From assembly GCA_030142905.1 (NCBI GenBank), contig JASJOG010000053.1, positions 62,001 through 126,000 on the forward strand: a DNA stretch of 64,000 nt, read 5' to 3'. Both the position numbers and the translations under genes were made by a program. The notes beneath the pieces were generated by a model. That model was given only the letters and a program-made list of their open reading frames with translations. It did not search any database and was not told the origin of the DNA. The DNA comes from Heliopora coerulea (taxonomy: Eukaryota; Cnidaria; Anthozoa; Scleralcyonacea; Helioporidae). Below, piece after piece: positions 50,801 to 59,800 of the stretch. Every line of letters starts with the position of its first letter. The stretch's first letter is position 1.

Positions 50801-53800
50801 TCCGTAACCAAAAGTAATAAAATAACTGCATCGTAAATTTTCATCAGAATGTATTCAGGTAAGCAACTTTATTTCTTCTATTCGTCACTCAATCAGTAAA
50901 TCATTCTTTCAGCTATGAATTTATAAATATTTTTAATGTTAGTCTTAGCTTCCTTCACATTACTTTTATATATTTCTCTTATATATATTTTCTAAGTTTG
51001 ACTTTTGAGACTAATCATCTTTCATTTCAGACATTAACGAATGCGATCAATTACCTAATCCATGCTCTTCAAACTCTACTTGCACAAATGATATTGGCAC
51101 ATACCACTGCATGTGTAAGACTGGATTTACTGGAGATGAATCCAGCTGTATAGGTATTTGAGCTATTACTGAAAGCATGCTTTCTTTCTACTGAGAGCCC
51201 AACTGTCTCAATTATTTTATTCAAACATATTCCATATATTTTTGGAGTTGTTTTCTTCTTTATTTTTTCGTATATATTTTTAAATATCTTTACTTTTATT
51301 TTCATTATTTTCCTTTTATTTTTCCCTTCATTCACTCAGTTACTTCATTTTCTTATTTTTCTCTTCATGTTGCTTTACCTTTATGTAAACTTTTGCTTAA
51401 TCACCTCTTTGTAGACATTGACGAGTGCGCACAATTACCCAATGTTTGCCATGTTGATGCAACTTGCATAAATATCTTGGGTTCTTATCAATGTACATGC
51501 AAAACTGGATTCTCGGGAAATGGGATCACCTGCGCAGGTAGGTAATAAACATAATATTACTTTTCCACTCAGACAAAATCAATGATGTCAGGAATTTTTC
51601 CTCCCGCTCAGAATTCATCCCAAAAGAACGATGATTCGACTTCTATTCTGACGTATATTACTGTACAATATATCTTTCTATTCATAATACAATGGCACAG
51701 TGGCCAGTGCAATATTTCTAAAGCAAGTAAAAAATTTAAAATACTTGCAGTAGTAAAGATTTATCAACCAGAAAACAAGGCCCAAAAAGGAAATTATTTA
51801 CCTAAGGTTTTTGTGTTGACAGGATGTCAAAGGAGAGAGGTCTGTGCGAAAAAAGAATTAATTTCCGTTGCGGGCTGAGTAAACAGGGTTAATGACGAAT
51901 TTATTTCGTGGCTTTTCCTTGCCTGAGAAAGGGGTATATTCCCGGGAATTAGATAATGGGATTCGATTTCGCACCTTCAGCAACCAATTAGGGAGCGTTA
52001 CTTTGCGTGAGTACAGGAAAATAAACCCAGCCAATTATAGTAATACAGCATGTTATTCACTGTTGTTAACATTGAAACGTTGTGCACAATAATGCTGCGA
52101 AATATCTTAAAACTAAAGGAAGTGAAACTTAAATGTAATACTTAAATCCAAATATTAGACATTCGACGTTTTTTTTGAAGTTGCCCTTTTTATCGTTTCA
52201 AAGTTTTCACCCCCAGAAACAGAACTAAGATTGCCTATAACGTTATAGCCATGCACTGATATTAATTCTTCTCATGAGCGACGTTTGAAATTAAAGTAGA
52301 TCTGATCTGTTAAATTTTAGATTTGAATGAATGTGAGCAGGCTTCAGGACCTTGCCATACAAACGCATCCTGCAGCAATGTTGTGGGCTCTTATCAGTGC
52401 TCTTGTCAAAGTGGATTTACTGGCGATGGCACAAGTTGTTCAGGTATGTATATATATATAAATAGAGCAGTATTTCGTGGCGAAAGTAGAAGCCGTTTTT
52501 GGAATTGAAGTAGCTCGGAAATAATGTAAATTCTGTAAAAATTTTAGATGTAAATGAGTGCGCTCAGTCGCCTTTCCCTTGTCATGCCAACGGAAGTTGC
52601 ATTAACACTATTGGTTCATATCAATGCATGTGCAAGGAAGGGTTTTCAGGAGATGGGAGGAGTTGCTCAGGTAAATAAAGAATATGCTTTCAACTACTTT
52701 ATCCACCTACTAACTAGAATAAAGGAAATTTTCGGAATTATGGTGTTGATCCTCGTATTATTGCGTTCGTATGATCTTTCACTTATATTTTTTAGACATA
52801 AACGAGTGTCAACAACCATTTGAGTCTTGTCATGAGTACGCAAGGTGCACCAACACTATATAGGTTCATATCAGTGTGCATGTAGGGATGGATATTCTGG
52901 AAACGAAAAATCCTATTCAGATTGATGATGTGATTTTTGTATCCATTGCTAGCTTAGTCAGTCGATTTGAGTTAATAATTTATTCTGTACTTATAAATTT
53001 TCTTCCTTAAGTTAAAATTTGATGTAATGTTGAATTAAGACATATCTCTCTAATTTCAGACATCAATGAATGTAATCAATCACCCAATCCATGCTCGTCT
53101 AACGCAAATTGTTTCAACACTGTTGGTTCTCACTTTTGCGTTTGTAAGGCTGGATTTACTGGAGATCCAGTCAGCTGCATAGGTATAACAGTTCGTTGCG
53201 AACTTCAAATGTTATTCCATGTATTTGTTTTTGTTTGTTTTTTTCAGTCATTTCAATTCTTTGATGATTTTCTAGTGATCGTTTTTGTCCTTTGTTTTAT
53301 TGAGACATCCACCCGTTCTTTTTAATTAGACATTGACGAGTGTGAACAATCCCCAAATCCTTGCCACGGCAATGCAACTTGCAGCAACGTAGTAGGTTCC
53401 TATCAGTGCGCGTGCAATACTGGATTAACGGGAGATGGAGTGAGCTGCATCGGTAGATATCCAAAAATTAAATACTTGTGTCCCGATGTTTTTTTATTTA
53501 GTTTTGTTTTTATTATATTTGTTTGTCATATTGGGAATTTTATTGCGTGAACATTTTTACTTTCAAGTGATTATGAGACAATCTGGTTATTCATATGAAC
53601 TATAATATTTATTCTTCGAGTGATTGTGTATGTTTAATATGTACATTATGTGCTGCACCTGTACTTATACAATTCAAATTTTAGACATAAACGAATGCGC
53701 TCAGTCGCCATATCCTTGTCATGTCAACGGAAGTTGCGTAAACAACATTGGCTCATATCAGTGCATTTGTAAAGATGGGTTTTCAGGAGATGGAAAAAGC

Positions 53801-56800
53801 TGTACTGGTAAGTAATATGCAAAATATTAATGTTCTACTGTATCTGTACACTACTATAATTTCAAAAGGTATTGCTTTACAAAATGTAGTATATACAATG
53901 CATCTGTTGATCAAAATGAGGCATTGAGTATAAACTGGTCTCCAAAACCTATGTAAATTGAAATTCTTCAAAATTGAGTTCTAGAGAAAGAAGCCGACTT
54001 AGAAAGTGAGCTAATAAAAGGTCTATGTATTTTATCTTTGTAATTGTTTTCAAATTTTTTTTTTTATTTTATGTAAACTTTTATAGAACGAAGCAAGTAT
54101 TTTTGAGTGTGTGAACTCGTATACTCATCTTTAACAGCTTGTTGGTACATTGTTCTTGTTCTATTGTTTAGTCAAAGTTTTATTTCTAAAGCTCATCTGA
54201 TAAATTTTAGACATCAATGAATGTAACCAGTCCGTTGCACCATGTCATACAAACGCTTCCTGCAGCAATGTTGTCGGCTCTTACCAATGCTTCTGTAAAA
54301 ATGGATTTTCTGGCGATGGCACAAGTTGTTCAGGTAATAGTGGTGAGGTATGTTTATTCGTATCTGCGCGGAAACTGCCTTTGAAAGTTTTTTAACTTAA
54401 AGATATCGTGTAATAATTTTAGATGTAAACGAATGCGCTCAGTCACCTTCTCCTTGTCATGCTAATGGAAATTGCTTGAACAATGTTGGTTCTTATGAGT
54501 GCACTTGTAATGATGGATTTTCAGGAGATGGAAAGAGTTGTACAGGTAAATAAGGAATATTATATAATGGTATATAAGGAATATCCCAAAATATTTGGTT
54601 GTTGATACAGTGTACTTCTTTTTGTACTTGCTATTGTTGCTGTTGTTGTCCTACCTGTCGTTGACAGACAACCTATCAGAAATTTTCGGATTTGTTGGGT
54701 TAACCACTGTATCATGAATCTGTTATGCTACGCGATGTTTTATTCAATTGTTTTTGTTGGTTTTGTTTTTTTTATTTATTATTTACATATTTTTCTTCTT
54801 ATCTTATTTCTAGATATAGATGAATGTGAACGACAATTTGACTCTTGCCATGCGAATGCAGCATGCACCAACATTCTCGGTTCTTATCTGTGTGCATGTA
54901 GGACTGGATTTACTGGTGACGGCAAAATTTGTTCAGGTGAAGAATATCATTTTTACCTTTCAATGACGTCCTCAGTCAATCTGTGTCGATCCGTCTTTCA
55001 GCATTTACGCGTTTAGGTTCACTTTTTAAATTATTCCAATTGAAGGCAAATATCTCTTATTTCAGACATCAATGAATGTAATCAATCACCGTATCCGTGC
55101 TCCTCTTACACAAATTGTACCAACACTGTTGGTTCTTACTACTGCGTTTGTAAGGCTGGATTTACTGGGGATGGAACTGACTGTGCAGGTATAATATTTC
55201 TGGTGTTAGTAAAGCTAATTTGCAGTTACTAGTTTCTCAGCCATTATCCCATGATGTTTGGTTTGTTTGTTTATTAGATTTTCTAATCCTAGATCAATTG
55301 TTTATTCCACAATTTTCCACTTACCGTTTTCGTACTTCGTGCTTAATTTAAGAAACAATATTTGCATGTATTTACCAGACATAGACGAGTGTGAGCAGTC
55401 ATCCAGTGGCTGCCATGTCAATGCATCTTGCAGCAACACATTGGGTTCTTATCAATGTGCGTGCAAAACTGGATTCACAGGAGATGGAGCAAGTTGCGCG
55501 GGTAGATATCAAAAACTAGATAGTTCATTGCAAAACTGAATAGTTATATCTTGTACTGGAAGTTCTTTTCACAGCAAAATGTTTAATTCATACTTATACC
55601 ATGGGTAATCATACTATTTACGCATATGCTCGAACTTAACAAGCCATATTTTATTTTGCACAATTGGTTTTTAGACATGAATGAATGTGGTCAGTCGTCA
55701 GATCTTTGCCATACAAACGCATCTTGCAGCAACATTATGGGCTCTTACCAATGCACTTGTCAAAGTGGATTTACTGGCGATGGCACAAGTTGTTCAGGTA
55801 TGAGTGGAGCAGTATTTCGTTATGAATGTAAGAGCAGTTTTTGAAATTGGTACACCTCAGAAATATGTAAATTCTGTCAAAATTTTAGATGTAAACGAGT
55901 GCATTCAGTCGCCTTTCCCTTGTCATGCCAACGGAAGTTGCATTAACACCATTGGCTCATATCAATGCATGTGCAAGGATGGGTTTTCAGGAGATGGAAA
56001 GAGTTGTGCAGGTAAGTAAAGGATGCCCACGTCAACTTGACACTCACGCCAACGTTCCTGAAGATGGTTTCCGAGTAGGGACCCGAAACGTCGGACAAAC
56101 AAACGGTTATAAGTGTACTTTTAAAGTTTAATAAACCTAGACAAACAAACAAAAAATGAACAATAACATACCTTTAAATAACAAACTTTTCTCCACAGAC
56201 TAATTGAAAAAGAGGAGTTGTTGTATTGCGCGTTGGTAACATTTGGTGTGACCCTCTCTTGGGTAGCATTTAGTTAAACTGCTTTTAGGTTGCAGTTGGT
56301 AAGAGCTGAACCAAGGTCAGATTTGTTGACACGTAATCATCGATACCGTTGGATGAGATCTGTCCTTAGACAACGGCAGACAAGAACTGCTCAGTGGTAA
56401 AATAAGCTGAGTCTATCTTTCGTGATATTGGGCTGAATGTGACGAGGTGTGACTTCGGGTGAGACCTGATCCTTAGTAAAATAGGTCATATACCTCACCT
56501 TCAGTGTCACTAGCCGAGACCTCATCTGATGTTAAGCATCAGATGAGTCCTCTGTTTAATATCATATAAAATCTGCTCTCAGGTAACATCAGATAAGACT
56601 TGACCTTGAGTATGACCACCTAATCCCAGATAACATTGTTCTATATCTGACATCATGAAGTAATGGCCAAGACCAGTTCTAGATTAGGCATAAACTGTAT
56701 TTTAGATATAATACGTACTCTCGATGTTAGTAAAATTATTTATTCCGGTTGATGTTCTAGCAATCAAATGTGACTCGAACCCTTGCGATCCAAATGCAAT

Positions 56801-59800
56801 ATGCCAGGATACTGAAACGTCTTACGAGTGTACGTGTCGTTCAGGCTTCACGGGTGACGGAAAGAGTTGTTTAGGTATGTGACAGCTTTAATAAAAATAC
56901 GATAATTTTCTCAATCCTTTTGTAACTTCGAAAGTAAACCGACCTAAGGGTTCGTGAGTTGGTAGGTTGGTGGGTGAGTGGCTAGGTGAGTAATATACAT
57001 ATGAGTAGATAGGTGTGTGGGTAGGTGACCAGGTAGGTAAGTGGGTGGGTAGGTTGGTGAGTAAGCATGCGAGTGGGTAGGTGAATGGGTAGGTGAGTAG
57101 TTAGGTAGGTGGGTGAGTTGATAGGTGTGGAACTGTATGAGTAGATAGGTAATTGGGTAGGTGAGAGAAGGTAAATCAGAGTGAACTCATAGATCCACTG
57201 TTATTATATGAGGAAATTTGAGTGCTTGAAGAAAGCCGGCAGAGCTTGATTTTTATAACTGGAAAACGCTCTTCTCACATGTGACCAAGGTAACTAATTG
57301 AACAACTGCCGGAGACGGAATGGAGTGGCGAAGAACACTTGAACTATCACTCTGCATGCAACCAACACCCCTTATGTTTCATTAGAAGTGCCTTAATTTA
57401 GGAGCTACATACCAAATGCATTCGCTTTGCAAATAGGTCGATGACGGCTTCGAACAGTAATTCAATATTGTTACAGCTAGCAACGAAGCCGCAAAGTTTA
57501 AGTGAAGAAGCTACGAGTTTCCGAACCCTAAGTCAGGCTAATGATCGATTCCTCTTATCCATCTGCTAAATACAGCTACCAGAATGCCTTTCGAAATCTT
57601 GTTTGTAATATGTTAATCAGAGCAATAGTCTTTCCCTACGCTTTGGGAATTCAAGGTTTGCACGAAAATGAATAAACTGCAAAGTATTCTGGTAGTTGTA
57701 TTCAGCTGACGTAATAAGGGGAACTGGCTATTGGTACATGAAGAGTTACTAAACTCGGTAATTAATTCAGCATATTTATTAATTTTCTTTCCTAGATATC
57801 AATGAATGCGATGACTCAAGTACATGTCCTAGCAGCCAGAGATGCTCTAACAGCGAAGGCTCCTACCAATGTGTTCAAGGTATACTCGAAATACAATATT
57901 AATAAATGCAAAGGAAAGATTTTTTAAAGCCTCTAAGGACATCGTCACATCATAAGGTATGAATCTATGCGCCAGGGTGAATATGAGACCATACACTTTC
58001 ACTTGTGAAATTGTAATGCCCCATCAACCACATGCGATAGTGGCACAGGATTCTTCATCCTCTATAAAATTTTTATAAGGGATTGCAGGACCTTATTTGG
58101 CCGAAACAGGCTAAAGTCATTTAGTTTAATAAAGTACAAATTTGACGTCCCGAATTCTGTTTATTTTATCATGAGCTTAAAGACTTTAGATGGACTTCAG
58201 CGTAGACAATGATTAAGGATGTTAATGTGCCATTTTTTTATCATTTACACATGGGCTTGTGCGAGATCGGGAAATTTTTCTAACTTTATAGAATTACTCA
58301 CGTATGTGTGCGTCGTGGTTGTGTCTGTTCTTTACCTGTGACGGTATGAAACACCATGAACTTTGTTGAATCAGCACACATGAAGAAAAAATTTGCAATA
58401 CTAATCGGTAGTATACGGCATGGGTCCAGATCAAAACATGCTAAACTTTAGTTGTCGTGAAACATTTATATTACCGTTTTTTTAATGTTCTTATTTTTAG
58501 GACCTTCATATGTAGTTCAGATTGTTATCATTGCCATTTTCACTCCGGACCTCAATAATCGATACAGTGTTGCCTTCGTGACACTAGAATTAACAGTACG
58601 AAGAGCGGTGAGCAAAAAGATTTAACTTTTTGTTCTTTTGAAATTTTATTACTATCGTGTCTTTTATTGTTTACAGCCTTTCCTTTCACGCTTCCCCTCA
58701 AATTTCATTCATTCTCTCGTTCCTAGTTTGTTTGTTTGTTTGTTTGTTCTTTAGCTTCTTCCTTTTATCATTCGTTTGCTCATTCCTTCAATTTTTCCCT
58801 CCTTCCTTCCTTCCTTCCTTCCATCTTTCCTTCCCTCCTTCTATTCTTCATTTCCTCCTTCTTCACTTCCCTCTTTCTTTCTCTCCTTCCTTCATTTTTT
58901 CCTTTCTCTTTCTTCTTTCCTTCCTTCCTCCTTTCCTTTTCTTTCCTTACTTCCTCTCTCTTTTTCATCGTTGAATTCTCACTTTATCTCCGCACACGTT
59001 CCTTTTCTTAACATTTATGTTTTTCTCCCTATAACAGTGTAGCCAAGCCTACAGTAATAACCCAAACTTTGTCGCTGTTATTGTACATGGATTTAGGTAA
59101 AAAAAATTATTAAAGAATTACTTAATTCTTAATAGCGTTATTTCAACTTGAAATTGCCTGAAAAACTGTTCTGATACTATGTTTTTAGCCCTGGAAGCGT
59201 CAAAGCAAATGTTACTGTGGTTTTCAAGGAGCCAACGCCAACGCCATTACAAAATATTGAAGATGCTATCTCCAACGGTACTTTTGGTGACTTGAACGTG
59301 TCAAGGATAAGTCTAATTGATACAGGTAGGCTTTGGAGTACATAGACCTAAGAATAAACGCTCAAATATATAATCTCACTGACACCCACTCATGCGTAGA
59401 ATGTCTATGTTCATGTCTACATCTACATCTACGTCTATGTCTATATATAATCCACATATTTATACCTGTATCTTAGATACAGGTATAAATATATGGATTA
59501 GATATAGATATAGACGTAGATGTAGATGTAGACATGGATATAGACATTGACGTAGACATATATATAGATATAGATACAGATACAGGTATAGATATAGATA
59601 TGGATATGGATATATATATAGATAGATATAGATACATATTATAACTACGCATTTATAGCTATTTAATTTTCGTTTTGTATAATTACTAGGAAAATAATTC
59701 ACAATTTTTCTTCCTTTTTTCTAATTTAATAGAGATAGATTCGGGAACGCTGGGTAAGTATAGGTTGATAATAGCCTCGATCAGATGATATAGGGGACAA

